Shown: positions 51,177 to 60,194 of the stretch, one piece after another
How positions within the stretch are numbered: position 1 is the first letter of the stretch
Layout: each line of letters begins with the position of its first letter
Notes under the pieces: model-generated
Seen by the model: the letters and a program-made list of their open reading frames with translations, nothing else
Databases searched by the model: none
Told to the model about the DNA's origin: nothing
Translations under genes and position numbers: made by a program
Origin: Pedobacter sp. PACM 27299
Lineage (GTDB): Bacteria > Bacteroidota > Bacteroidia > Sphingobacteriales > Sphingobacteriaceae
NCBI RefSeq assembly: GCF_001412655.1
Contig: NZ_CP012996.1
Coordinates: 2,356,001 to 2,420,000 of the forward strand
DNA length: 64,000 bases
Direction: 5' to 3'

Positions 51177-52280
51177 ATGGAAATAAACCCGAATAATACC
51201 CAAAGCCTGAGCCCAGTTCCGGTTAAACTGGACAAGGATGGAAATGTTGATCTGGCAACGATCAGCCCGGAAGAGGTAAAGAAATATAGTGAAATTAATA
51301 AGTCGCTGGTGCCTTCTGACGTGAATTCTATCTTGAATTATGGAGTAGAAGCGCAGAACTCTATGGAGAAATACAGTAATGATTTTTTATCATCTGTAAG
51401 AACCTATAATAGCGGTGATGTAGGTGGTTTGATTAATGAACTGCTGACTGAGCTGAATTATATAGATGTTACCGAATTGGAACAGAGTGGTTTTAAATCC
51501 TTCATTTCAAAAATTCCTTTTCTGAAGAATCTGGTAGTTGACGTTAAAAAACTCTTTCAAAAATATGATGTGGTGGTCAATAATATTGACAAAATCACTA
51601 ATAAAATTAAGGCTGGCCGCTTAAATTCTATCAAGGACAACAGTTCATTGCAAACCATGTTTGATAACAATGTATCTTATATCCACCAGATGGAAGAACT
51701 GATTATTTCAGGACAACTGAAGTATGAAGAATTGAAGCTGAAACTGGCGGAAATGGAAGGTAGACCTGCTGATTTTGAGGATTATGAGATCGCCGATTTA
51801 AGGGATTTCGTCACTAGACTCGACAGACGTTTGGCAGACATGAAAATTGTTCGCTTTATCATGCTGCAATCATTGGCTCAGATTCGTGTGGTGCAGAATA
51901 ACAATACTTCTATCGCTGAAAAAGCACAGTCTATTGTATCTACGACCATTCCGGTATGGAAAAACCAGCTGACTATTGCTGTGGCTTTACAAAGGCAAAA
52001 AGCCAATGTAGAGATGCAGAAAAAGATTTCTGATACGACCAATACAATTCTGCAAAAGAATGCAGAAATGCTGAAACAGAATAGTATTGATGTGGCGACG
52101 GAAAATGAAAAAACGGTAGTATCATTAGATACGCTGAAAATGACTACGCAATCGTTGATCGAAACCTTGAATGAGGTGAAGAAAATTCATGAAGAAGGAG
52201 AGAAGAGCAGAAGAGTATTGGATGGGGAATTGAAAACTCTGGAATCTGAATTGAAGAAAAACGTGACGCGCGTTAATTAA
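51177..52280 (+). CDS. telA: TelA-family toxic anion resistance protein
   Basis: Largely alpha-helical cytosolic protein of 367 residues, matching the TelA family. Recognisable blocks are SEINKSLVPSDVNSILNYG, FKSFISKIPFLKNLVVDVKK, FQKYDVVVNNIDKITNKIKA and IVSTTIPVWKNQLTIAVALQ. Long heptad-rich helices in the C-terminal third suggest oligomerisation. It is involved in tolerance to tellurite and cell-wall-acting compounds in other bacteria; the mechanism is not settled. Eight bases separate it from the next gene. Confidence 0.9.
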   Translation: MEINPNNTQSLSPVPVKLDKDGNVDLATISPEEVKKYSEINKSLVPSDVNSILNYGVEAQNSMEKYSNDFLSSVRTYNSGDVGGLINELLTELNYIDVTELEQSGFKSFISKIPFLKNLVVDVKKLFQKYDVVVNNIDKITNKIKAGRLNSIKDNSSLQTMFDNNVSYIHQMEELIISGQLKYEELKLKLAEMEGRPADFEDYEIADLRDFVTRLDRRLADMKIVRFIMLQSLAQIRVVQNNNTSIAEKAQSIVSTTIPVWKNQLTIAVALQRQKANVEMQKKISDTTNTILQKNAEMLKQNSIDVATENEKTVVSLDTLKMTTQSLIETLNEVKKIHEEGEKSRRVLDGELKTLESELKKNVTRVN

Positions 52281-52288
52281 AAAAATCG

Positions 52289-53251
52289 ATGGATGACCGC
52301 CGTAATTATATTTTAAAGGAATCCCGCACAGAGATCAGCCGTTTACAGCTGCTCTCTGTGTTTTTTGAGGAGGAAGCGGTTTATAAAATATACCTGCGCA
52401 GCCAGGTGATACATCAGCTATTTGAACAGAATGAAGAATTGGATATTGATAAACTGGAACTTTTTCATGTCCAGTTTACCTCCAGTGTCATCGAGCTGCT
52501 CAGAAAAATAAAGAAAAATAATGAGAAGAATGTCAGCCTGATCTATGATGAAATAGAGCTGAATAAGGAGCTGATAGAGCGAATGAGTAACTCTGTCTTT
52601 ACAGATAAGAATTTTAAGCTGGACCAGCAGAAACAAGCCTTAAAGATCAATTTGTCTTTAAGGAAGCTTTTTGAGGTACTGTCTGAGTTGAGTACCGATT
52701 TTCCTTTTTCAAAAAACATCAATTCATTTAGCTCCAGATATGCTAAAGATTTTTATTATAACATTACTCCTGATCAGTTGACTGAACTGATTCAATACGA
52801 TCCTAAAAATGTGTATTTAAATATACATGCAACGATCGAACGAAAGTTAATGGGCACTCTTTGTAAGTACGATTTTAAAACGGAGTTTTTTTGCGGATTA
52901 AAGTCAGGGCAAATGATCATTGAGGTTTATAAGTTCCTGGAAGTGGACCGGTATTTTCTCTTTTTCCCCAACAGAAATCTCTTTCTGTTTTGTGATATGG
53001 AGGTGTTAAAGGAGGTCGATTGGACGAATAACCTATCAGAAAAGGAAAAGATGATTCAGGAGCTTTCCTACAAAAATGATAAGCTGGAAAGTAGTGCTGC
53101 GGCACTAAAAACTTATATTCCCAAAGAAATTATCGACCTCTTGGAGGAGAATTACCTGAAAATTTCAGATATAGATTTCCTGGAACATTTGAATAATTTT
53201 GATGTACAGGCTAATATTTTAAAGGCAATGCTTAAAACCGATCTTTTTTAG
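52289..53251 (+). CDS. Ter-locus protein of unknown function
   Basis: Protein of 320 residues, no signal peptide or membrane segment. Its N-terminal half is helical (SRTEISRLQLLSVFFEEEAV, FTSSVIELLRKIKKNNEKNV), the middle has mixed alpha/beta sequence (YNITPDQLTELIQYDPKNVY, FKTEFFCGLKSGQMIIEVYK), and the end is a helical pair. I do not recognise a family. Close spacing to telA (8 bases) and 38 bases before terC makes it a conserved-looking member of the operon, probably a structural or adaptor protein. Composition and codon use are like its neighbours. Confidence 0.7.
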   Translation: MDDRRNYILKESRTEISRLQLLSVFFEEEAVYKIYLRSQVIHQLFEQNEELDIDKLELFHVQFTSSVIELLRKIKKNNEKNVSLIYDEIELNKELIERMSNSVFTDKNFKLDQQKQALKINLSLRKLFEVLSELSTDFPFSKNINSFSSRYAKDFYYNITPDQLTELIQYDPKNVYLNIHATIERKLMGTLCKYDFKTEFFCGLKSGQMIIEVYKFLEVDRYFLFFPNRNLFLFCDMEVLKEVDWTNNLSEKEKMIQELSYKNDKLESSAAALKTYIPKEIIDLLEENYLKISDIDFLEHLNNFDVQANILKAMLKTDLF

Positions 53252-53289
53252 CATTTTTAACACAGTAAATTTTAAAACAATAATTTAAC

Positions 53290-54279
53290 ATGGATAATAA
53301 TTTGATTAATCATCCCGGTGTGATCATCGGGTTTGCGGTACTGGTCGTCGTGATGCTACTGCTGGATTTGGGCGTTTTTAATAAAAAGGCACATGCCGTA
53401 ACCAGCAAGGAAGCTGCAATATGGTCTGTAGTTTGGATTACTTTATCTATGGCATTCAGCGGGGTAATTTATGTGACCTCCGGATTTGAGAAGTTTACTC
53501 AATTTCAATCGGCATACTGGATTGAGAAGGCATTGTCGGTCGATAACCTCTTTGTATTTATCCTGGTATTCGGATTTTTTAAAGTACCTAAAGAGCTACA
53601 CCATAAGGTGTTATTTTGGGGTATTATTGGTGCCTTATTGTTCCGTGCAATTTTCATCTTCGCCGGTGTAGGATTGATTAACTTAACCTATTTGCCTGAA
53701 ATGACGCTATTTGGTGAGGTGATTCGCATCAATGTTGTCTTATTGATTTTTGGTCTTTTCTTAGTCTACGCTGGTATTAAATCATGGGTGGCTGATGACG
53801 ATGACGATGAAGAAAAAGACTTTAGCAAAAGTGCTGGTGCACGTTTGATCTACAAATTCTTTAAAGTATCAAAGGAATTTGACGGTGCTAAATTTTTCAC
53901 TGTAGAAAATGGAATTAAAGTAGCCACACCTCTATTGGTAGTGGTTGCGGTAATTGAGTTTACAGATTTACTTTTTGCAGTAGATTCAATCCCTGCGATT
54001 TTTGCGATTGCTCCGGATGATCCACTAATTCTATATACGTCTAACATTTTTGCAATCCTGGGTTTAAGAGCCCTGTATTTCCTATTGGCTAATTTTATCC
54101 ATATGTTCAGCTTATTGAAATATGGATTGGCGATTATCTTGTCCTTCATTGGAGTTAAAATGGTGATTGCGCCATTCTATCATATTTCTTCACCACTATC
54201 ATTGTCGATTGTAGGTGGAGTATTGATCTTATCAGTAATTGCTTCTATTATTTTTGTACCAAAAGAGAAAGCAGCATAA
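53290..54279 (+). CDS. terC: TerC-family integral membrane protein
   Basis: Membrane protein of 329 residues with about nine helices. The TerC signature FTDLLFAVDSIPAIFAIAPD and the preceding QSAYWIEKALSVDNLFVFIL contain the paired aspartates thought to bind metal. An acidic cytosolic loop DDDDDEEKD lies near residue 180. Family members (including Alx) are linked to manganese and tellurite handling, often at the site of protein translocation. It closes the ter operon and is followed by a terminator at 54301. Confidence 0.92.
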   Translation: MDNNLINHPGVIIGFAVLVVVMLLLDLGVFNKKAHAVTSKEAAIWSVVWITLSMAFSGVIYVTSGFEKFTQFQSAYWIEKALSVDNLFVFILVFGFFKVPKELHHKVLFWGIIGALLFRAIFIFAGVGLINLTYLPEMTLFGEVIRINVVLLIFGLFLVYAGIKSWVADDDDDEEKDFSKSAGARLIYKFFKVSKEFDGAKFFTVENGIKVATPLLVVVAVIEFTDLLFAVDSIPAIFAIAPDDPLILYTSNIFAILGLRALYFLLANFIHMFSLLKYGLAIILSFIGVKMVIAPFYHISSPLSLSIVGGVLILSVIASIIFVPKEKAA

Positions 54280-54300
54280 GCTCAACAGGAGTGGTATGGA

Positions 54301-54335
54301 AAAGGCCTGGGTTTTAATAAACTCAGGCCTTTCTT
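54301..54335 (+). terminator. Terminator of the ter operon
   Basis: AAAGGCCTG pairs with CAGGCCTTT (54323-54331 region), extended inside by GTTT/AAAC around TAAT. The T-tract after it is short (TTCTT). Confidence 0.75.
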
Positions 54336-54396
54336 GTGATAGGAGATTTCTATATTTGAAGCGGGCATCTATGATGAGGCCTGAAAACCACTTAGC

Positions 54397-54750
54397 ATGC
54401 AATACCATTTAGAGATCAGTCTTCCAGCAGATTTTTCTATCAGAGATAGGGAAAAGGCAATACTTGAGTTGTTGGAAGCTAATAAAGAGCCTTTAGCATT
54501 AATGCTGCAAGGATACCATACAAAAGAAAAGGTACGCCATGTCTTATTAACAGCAGATAGTCTGATGTTAGATGGAGCAGGGAAGGGGAGTGTTACCGCT
54601 GTTTATCAGCTGGAAGAATATAATGTCTGCAGTGCTATTGATCGGATCGATATGGAAAGCATGATCCTCAGTTTCCTCATTGATGAACTGCGCAATACAT
54701 TGAAAGTATCAGGTGTTTTTATCCCGGAACGCGAACCGGATTCTTTTTAA
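54397..54750 (+). CDS. Small conserved-looking protein of unknown function
   Basis: Protein of 117 residues, soluble, with alternating alpha/beta character (LEISLPADFSIRDREKAILE, VRHVLLTADSLMLDGAGKGS, DMESMILSFLIDELRNTLKV). No recognised motif. It stands alone between the ter terminator and the OmpA gene on the other strand. Length and codon use look like a genuine gene. Confidence 0.65.
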   Translation: MQYHLEISLPADFSIRDREKAILELLEANKEPLALMLQGYHTKEKVRHVLLTADSLMLDGAGKGSVTAVYQLEEYNVCSAIDRIDMESMILSFLIDELRNTLKVSGVFIPEREPDSF

Positions 54751-54760
54751 TTTTGGGCAT

Positions 54761-54788
54761 AAAAAAACCGGCAATTACTTGCCGGTCT
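54761..54788 (-). terminator. Terminator of the ompA-like gene
   Basis: ACCGGCAA pairs with TTGCCGGT around TTAC (54767-54786). On the minus strand the stem is followed by a run of seven T, so it terminates the OmpA transcript 22 bases after its stop. Confidence 0.85.
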
Positions 54789-54810
54789 TCCTTCTTATGA
54801 GTTGATTAAA

Positions 54811-56151
54811 CTAGTACAATGTAAATTCTACTCTTCTGTTCTGTTGACGACCAGCTGCAGTTTTATTGGTTGCAATTGGTTGGTTTGGACCGTAACCTAC
54901 TGCCTCAATACGTGATGCATTAGCGCCTTGAGAAACTAAGTAAGCTTTAACTGCTTCTGCTCTGTCTTTCGATAAACGTAAGTTTAACGCCATAGAACCA
55001 GTATTATCTGTGTGACCAGCTAATTTAAGGCTGAAGTTTTTCTCTACTAATAATGCCGCAACACGGTTTAAAGTAGGGAAAGATTTATCACGAATGGTTG
55101 CTTTTCCTAAATCAAATTCCAAGTTTTTAATCGCTTCAGATACTACTTTACGATCAGCTTCTGTGATGATGATTTTTTCTTTGATTATAGGAGCTACTGC
55201 AACGAATGGACATCCTGAACCATCAACAACTGTTCCTGCTGGAGTACCAGGGCATTTGTCAAATTTGTTTGCTACGCCATCTCCGTCGTCATCTCCCATT
55301 TCTTTAGCATAGATTTCTCTATCTCTTGCCGCTTTTTGTTCAGCTGTAGACAATGCATTTCTTAATGCTGCACTCTCTTCTGCACTTTCATTACGTAAGT
55401 TAGCTAATGAGCTGTAGTTTTGTAATTGTGGTTTTGATTTGCTACCTAATGCAAATTCGATACCTGCATGTCCATAAGAGAACTTATCAAATTTACCCGT
55501 GTTTAGACCGTCAAATTCAGCAGTCTTTGTGAAGTTTACATCATAACCGAAGTCTAAGTTAATGCCTTTAGCTACGCCTAATTTGAAACCTGCACCTACA
55601 GGGATAAAGTATCCATCTTTGTAATGGTTTTGTACGGTAGTTGTACCATTAGAGTTTTCAGCACCTGAAGACATATAACCCACACCACCTTTTACGTAAG
55701 GAATCAATACTGCATTTTCGTTGTTAATGCTGATGTTAGCCAGATTGTATACCGCTGTTAAAGCTGCAGACCATTCAAGATGCGTCTCAAAAGTAGTGTT
55801 GCTGCCAAAATATTGAGGTGTTCCTAGGGGATTGAACTGTCCCGAGCCTTTTACTTTACCAGCAAGGAAATCTGCTTGTAAACCTAAAGCTGGAAGGATT
55901 TGTTTTTTGATGTATCCACCATAACCTAATGCTTCTCTAGCGCTATTGTAATCTCTATTAGCACCGTTAAAAATAGTATTTGAGCTAAGTACACCTGCAT
56001 GAGCACCAATTGACCAGGTGCGGAATTCTTTTTTTCCGAAACGGCCAGTAGCGTCAGGAGTTGTATCTTGTGCGAATAATTGCGATGAAGCACCCAATAG
56101 GGTCACTACCATTGCGGCTTTTGTAATGTTGGATTTCATATTCTTTTTCAA
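54811..56151 (-). CDS. OmpA-family outer-membrane protein with TSP3-type linker
   Basis: Outer-membrane protein of 446 residues. Signal peptide ending near QLFAQ; an eight-stranded barrel-like domain (about 35-235) with GYGGYIKKQILPALGLQADF and GVGYMSSG; a calcium-binding thrombospondin type 3 segment DDDGDGVANKFDKCPGTPAG near residue 290; and a C-terminal peptidoglycan-binding OmpA domain (KLAGHTDNTGSMALNLRLSK, RAEAVKAYLV, GYGPNQPIATN). It should anchor the outer membrane to peptidoglycan and is probably abundant. It stands alone with its own terminator. Confidence 0.92.
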   Translation of the reverse strand: MKKNMKSNITKAAMVVTLLGASSQLFAQDTTPDATGRFGKKEFRTWSIGAHAGVLSSNTIFNGANRDYNSAREALGYGGYIKKQILPALGLQADFLAGKVKGSGQFNPLGTPQYFGSNTTFETHLEWSAALTAVYNLANISINNENAVLIPYVKGGVGYMSSGAENSNGTTTVQNHYKDGYFIPVGAGFKLGVAKGINLDFGYDVNFTKTAEFDGLNTGKFDKFSYGHAGIEFALGSKSKPQLQNYSSLANLRNESAEESAALRNALSTAEQKAARDREIYAKEMGDDDGDGVANKFDKCPGTPAGTVVDGSGCPFVAVAPIIKEKIIITEADRKVVSEAIKNLEFDLGKATIRDKSFPTLNRVAALLVEKNFSLKLAGHTDNTGSMALNLRLSKDRAEAVKAYLVSQGANASRIEAVGYGPNQPIATNKTAAGRQQNRRVEFTLY

Positions 56152-56340
56152 TTAGATATTTGCGTTCTTCAATTGTTGAACTACAATCCTCCTTGAAATA
56201 ATCTTGCCAAACACATTTTAGGGGTTAAATAATTAAGAATACATTAATAATGAGCTAGTTATTGGGTTTTTGAAAAATGGCTGAATTTCCATAAATAGGG
56301 ATCAACGCTTGGAATTTGTGTATAGTATTTTAGACATTTA

Positions 56341-57729
56341 TTATAAATCGAAGATTTCTCCGAGCTCTGGAATGCTGACTTTATAGTTGATTTCCCGCAA
56401 TGCTTCGGCAAGACTTTGCGTGCTTTTATCTTCGCCATGAACTAGAAATACCTGTTTTAAGAGTATAGGATCTTGTTGTTTTACAGTATTCACCAAATCC
56501 TGGTGATCCCCATGTCCGCTCAAAAGATCTGTTTTTTGAATTCCAGCGTACACCATTAAGTCCCGGTTCCTCAGTCTTACAATAGCATCTCCACGAAGTA
56601 AACGGTGGCCTAGTGTGCCTTTTGAACAATAGCCGATGAATAGGATGGTGCAATAATAGTTTTGTATATTATAATATAAGTGGTCTTGTATTCTTCCGCC
56701 TTCCAGCATTCCAGCAGAAGATATGATGATACATGGTTCATGGTAATTGGAAATGGAAATACTTTCACGTTTATCCTGTACATAAGAAAGTCCCTCAAAT
56801 TCGAACTCATCCCCCTTGTTTTTATAAAATTCCTGAGCCTCTTGATTCAGTAAATGATGATGTCTACGGTAAATAGTGGTAGCAGACTCTGCCAGGGGGC
56901 TATCTACAAATATTTTTACGTAAGGAAGTAAGCCTTTACTGAAGATTTGATTTAAGGCAAATACGAGTGCCTGTGTTCTGCCAATGCTAAAGGCCGGAAT
57001 GATCAGCCTCCCGGGGGATTTAATACAGGACTCCTGAATGGTGGCCACTAATTTTTCCTCCAGGCTCATTTCTTTGCTGTGGAGCCTTCCGCCATAAGTA
57101 GATTCGGAAACCAGATAATCTACTTGTGGAATGGGATCAGGATCGGATAATACAGGATAGTTACTGCGGCCAATATCACCTGTAAATGCTATTTTTTTAG
57201 TAATTCCCTGATCTTCGACGGTCAAAACAACTGCTGCTGCACCAAGCAGGTGACCTACAGGGATAAATTCCAGGCTCAGCTCCGCATTGATGCGGAATGG
57301 TTTATGGAAGTTTAGGGTCACAAATCGGTCAACCGTATCCATGACGTGTTTATGCAGATAGAGCGGCTGCGGACCTGGTCCTCTTTTTCTACGTCCTTTA
57401 CTCGGCTTGCTCTGTTTACTTAGAAAAATGTTAACAGAATCAAGTAAAAGCAATTCCGCGAGGTCAGCCGTAGGTGGAGTACATAGGATCTGGCCTTCAA
57501 AGCCCATTCTGATTAGGGTAGGTAGATTTCCAGAGTGATCAATATGGGCATGGGTAAGGATCACTACATCTATAGCAGCAGGATCAAATGGAAAGTATTG
57601 GTTCTCTTCTTGATAGGTCTCTTTCTCATAATCCAGACCACAATCTACCAATATTTTGTAATCTTCTAATTCCAGCAGATGCATGCTCCCTGTTACCTGT
57701 CTTGCTGCTCCCCAAATGGTCAATTTCAT
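56341..57729 (-). CDS. Beta-CASP metallo-beta-lactamase-fold RNase-like hydrolase
   Basis: Cytosolic MBL-fold protein of 462 residues of the beta-CASP type (YSH1/CPSF-like). The zinc ligands are HAHIDHSGNLP, then GHLLGAAAVVL, IAFTGDIGRS, and the C-terminal SGHGDHQDL and LVHGE. The beta-CASP insertion has IIPAFSIGRTQALVFALNQI and a RHHHLLNQE stretch. Such bacterial proteins are usually annotated as RNA exonuclease/mRNA 3'-end processing-like; activity here is not shown. The gene begins 35 bases after the SDR-like gene and probably forms an operon with it. Confidence 0.87.
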   Translation of the reverse strand: MKLTIWGAARQVTGSMHLLELEDYKILVDCGLDYEKETYQEENQYFPFDPAAIDVVILTHAHIDHSGNLPTLIRMGFEGQILCTPPTADLAELLLLDSVNIFLSKQSKPSKGRRKRGPGPQPLYLHKHVMDTVDRFVTLNFHKPFRINAELSLEFIPVGHLLGAAAVVLTVEDQGITKKIAFTGDIGRSNYPVLSDPDPIPQVDYLVSESTYGGRLHSKEMSLEEKLVATIQESCIKSPGRLIIPAFSIGRTQALVFALNQIFSKGLLPYVKIFVDSPLAESATTIYRRHHHLLNQEAQEFYKNKGDEFEFEGLSYVQDKRESISISNYHEPCIIISSAGMLEGGRIQDHLYYNIQNYYCTILFIGYCSKGTLGHRLLRGDAIVRLRNRDLMVYAGIQKTDLLSGHGDHQDLVNTVKQQDPILLKQVFLVHGEDKSTQSLAEALREINYKVSIPELGEIFDL

Positions 57730-57764
57730 ATTCCGGTATTCCTTAAATGCAGCAATATATCAAT

Positions 57765-58613
57765 TTAAAATTTATTGCGATCCATCCATTCCGAAAAATC
57801 AGCGATCCGGTATTGATATTGCAAGGCGGTATTTGAAGGCGCTCCGCAAACAATTTTCCAATTTAATAATTCATCATTGAAGGCTGGTAAAGGCAACTGA
57901 GCTTGTTGTGCAGCTTTAACATAAAAGACTTGTTTACTGGGATGGTCAGGGCTGCATACATTATATATGTGACCAAAGGCAGCCTGCTCAATCAAGGCCA
58001 GCGTAAATTCTACACAGTCTTCCTGATGCACCAGATTTACCGGAGCCTGTCCATTTGGAATGTCCTGTTTCCCGGCAAAGAACCTTCCTGGGTTTCTCCC
58101 TGGGCCGATTAATCCGGCAAAACGTAGGATGGTAGTGGTAAAAGAAGAATTGGAGCTTAACCATTGTTCTGTCTCCAGCATGGCTTTACCGGAAGCAGTA
58201 TCAGGTATTGCCGGACTTGAGCTAGTTATTTCCGCATTAGATTCCCCATAAACAGCAGTGGAGCTGATAAAGATCACCTGTGGTATTTTTTGAGCTTGTG
58301 CTAAAGTCGCTATCTTTTGGATTTTCCCTAAAAAGGAGGCCTGTTCGGAAGTATTCCTTTTGGGAGGTATAGCGATCAGCAGCAGATCTGTTTGGAAAAA
58401 CTCTGGATGACTTTCTATAGCATCTTCCTGAAAATTGAGCAGGAAAGGTTGGATAGACAGAGCAGCGAGCAGTTCCATTTTCTCCGGACTGGTACTGGAC
58501 CCTTTTACCTGGTAGCCGGCAGATAGGAGGCGCTTAGCGAGCGCTAATCCATACCAGCCACAGCCAAGAATACTGACGGTCGGTTTTTTAATTGCTGTTG
58601 AGTTGGTTTGCAT
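57765..58613 (-). CDS. NAD(P)-binding SDR/epimerase-like protein (YeeZ type)
   Basis: Protein of 282 residues. The NAD(P) motif is ILGCGWYGLALAKRLL, an atypical short Rossmann entry. LLIAIPPKR, VIFISSTAVYGE and RFAGLIGPGRNPGRF resemble YeeZ-like atypical extended SDRs. A YxxxK is not clear (YGESNAE only), so catalysis is doubtful and it may act as a redox-sensing or regulatory protein. It is upstream of the beta-CASP gene in the same orientation. Confidence 0.72.
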   Translation of the reverse strand: MQTNSTAIKKPTVSILGCGWYGLALAKRLLSAGYQVKGSSTSPEKMELLAALSIQPFLLNFQEDAIESHPEFFQTDLLLIAIPPKRNTSEQASFLGKIQKIATLAQAQKIPQVIFISSTAVYGESNAEITSSSPAIPDTASGKAMLETEQWLSSNSSFTTTILRFAGLIGPGRNPGRFFAGKQDIPNGQAPVNLVHQEDCVEFTLALIEQAAFGHIYNVCSPDHPSKQVFYVKAAQQAQLPLPAFNDELLNWKIVCGAPSNTALQYQYRIADFSEWMDRNKF

Positions 58614-58634
58614 AGGAATGCGTTGCTGATTAAA

Positions 58635-58671
58635 TAAAAAAGGGGTAATGCCTGAGCATCCCCCCCTTTAT
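58635..58671 (-). terminator. Imperfect terminator after the cold-shock gene
   Basis: On the minus strand AAGGGGGGATGC pairs imperfectly with GCATTACCCCTT, followed by T residues. It separates the csp gene from the SDR-like gene. Confidence 0.55.
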
Positions 58672-58687
58672 ACAATGAATGTAAAGA

Positions 58688-58894
58688 CTAAAGAACGGTT
58701 ACGTTTGAAGCCTCAGGACCTTTTTTTCCTTCATTCAATTCGAATTCTACGCTGTCTCCTTCATTCAATTCTCTGAATGAATCTCCTGCAATCGCAGAAA
58801 AATGTACGAAAATATCTTTTCCTCCATCTTCTGGAGTTATAAATCCAAACCCTTTTGCAGAATTAAACCATTTAACTTTTCCTGTTGTACGCAT
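58688..58894 (-). CDS. Cold-shock domain protein (CspA family)
   Basis: RNA-binding protein of 68 residues. [20 protein letters not shown] contains RNP1, and IFVHFSAI contains RNP2, with the usual [17 protein letters not shown] end. Full family length. It stands alone; the long upstream untranslated region would allow temperature-responsive folding as in other csp genes, though I have not shown a structure. Confidence 0.95.
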   Translation of the reverse strand: MRTTGKVKWFNSAKGFGFITPEDGGKDIFVHFSAIAGDSFRELNEGDSVEFELNEGKKGPEASNVTVL

Positions 58895-59218
58895 ATTATT
58901 ATATATATATTTCGAGGTGAAAATAATGAATTGAATATTAATATCAAAATCTTAAAGTGAGGGTGGAGCATATTTTAAACATAGGAAATTTTATTTTGTT
59001 AAAACCTATCTTAGAGGGACTTGTTAATTTAGCCAGGCGGTGATCAGCAGGTAATTGGCTTTCATTTTGGTTCATCATGCAGGCTAAGGTCTAGTGCTGA
59101 TGTGATTTAGCTCCTTAATGTAAGCCAGGTATCTTTTGATATCAACTGGAAATACATTCCGGATAGTTAAATAGGAGGGGTAGTTTAATGGTCGTAATTA
59201 AAGAATTGTAGGGACAAT
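58895..59218. other. Intergenic region upstream of csp and the small gene
   Basis: 324 bases, no gene recognised. It contains the csp 5' leader on the minus strand, beginning with an AT-rich TATATATATA tract at about 58907-58916. Nothing else definite is seen. Confidence 0.45.
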
Positions 59219-59428
59219 ATGATGAATTATAGGAAAAATCAACTCAGCAACAGAATTTATGAGGAAAAAAATAACCTTGGTTTAGACGCCGATGGCTCTT
59301 CTGAGGATTTTTCATTCAATAGTTATTTGAATAGCGACCATGAAAGAGTAACAGGGAATCCCGATGGGGAAAATGACCTGAAGTATCCAAACCTTCCAGT
59401 AGAACGGAGTTCTTTAATGGACAAATAA
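59219..59428 (+). CDS. Small acidic protein of unknown function
   Basis: Frame of 69 residues, hydrophilic and acidic (GLDADGSSEDFSFNSYLNSD, NPDGENDLKYPNLP). It has no motif, signal or helix-rich core. GGGACA/AGGGGT-like purine stretches precede the start. It may be a genuine small gene but could also be a chance frame. Confidence 0.4.
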   Translation: MMNYRKNQLSNRIYEEKNNLGLDADGSSEDFSFNSYLNSDHERVTGNPDGENDLKYPNLPVERSSLMDK

Positions 59429-59729
59429 AACTACGTAGTGAAGGCCCTATTTATTGGTCAGAAAAGATGCTTTAAAAGCTATTTTGGCGGTGTAACACGT
59501 ATTTCTACAGTGTGAATAGTTGTAGAATAATGCCCACAATGGGGTGTTTATTGGGAAAATAAACCTCCTTTAATCTAAGGTTTATCAAATCATCAATGCT
59601 ATTTTTAATATAGAAAATAGGTCTCAATTAGCTTAGGCCTGAGTTTATGAGTTTATTTTTGCCTTCATTTCCGCAAAATACAGGCTTGGCTTGGTTTTTT
59701 CCCTTAATATCTTGTTAAATTACAGGAAA
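59429..59729 (+). other. Intergenic region with a possible promoter
   Basis: 301 bases without a gene. TATTTTTG at 59654-59661 matches the Bacteroidota -7 element for the lipoprotein at 59730, but no matching -33 box is visible. GTTTATT-rich AT stretches precede it. Confidence 0.4.
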
Positions 59730-60104
59730 ATGCGCGTTTTATCTCCCTTATTGTTAATAGTAATGGTTGCTTTTTTAAGCAGCTGTAAGAAAGACAATTC
59801 TTTAGATAGTCTTGATCATGTGATTTTAAAGCGTGAAGGTCTTTTAAGAGTGGAATGCAGTAATTGTGAAGTCAGGTATCAAGTCAATAGCAAGGACTAT
59901 AAGGTAGGGATTGATCAGGGAAGTAATGATATGGCTTTTTATTATTCTGGTGATTTTGCCTTAGTGACAGAGGTACTTTCTAAAGAAGAACAAAAAATAA
60001 GGGTGCTGGTGGTCGACGCCTTCGGTCGGGTAGTGTCTAATGAATTGAATAAATGGTCCGCTGGTGAACGCCGCAAGAAGACATTTGAGATAAATATAAA
60101 ATAA
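59730..60104 (+). CDS. Small lipoprotein of unknown function
   Basis: Lipoprotein of 124 residues: signal peptide SPLLLIVMVAFLSSC followed by KKDN, so it probably reaches the cell surface. The mature part is a small beta-rich domain (LLRVECSNCEVRYQVNSKDY, DFALVTEVLSKEEQKIRVLV). Cys residues in ECSNCEV could form a disulfide. The frame opens at 59691 but ATG at 59730 has an AGGAAA just before it and gives a proper signal peptide. It lies directly before the second EPS locus. Confidence 0.7.
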   Translation: MRVLSPLLLIVMVAFLSSCKKDNSLDSLDHVILKREGLLRVECSNCEVRYQVNSKDYKVGIDQGSNDMAFYYSGDFALVTEVLSKEEQKIRVLVVDAFGRVVSNELNKWSAGERRKKTFEINIK

Positions 60105-60123
60105 ATGAGCTGGTAGGAAATAT

Positions 60124-60150
60124 GGAATTAAATAATTCCTGCTTTTTTTT
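60124..60150 (+). terminator. Terminator after the small lipoprotein
   Basis: GGAATT (60124-60129) and AATTCC (60134-60139) form a short stem, followed three bases later by T8. Confidence 0.6.
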
Positions 60151-60194
60151 AAATCAAAGAAACTTTAATTAAAGGTTTAAGTAGAAAAAGCATT

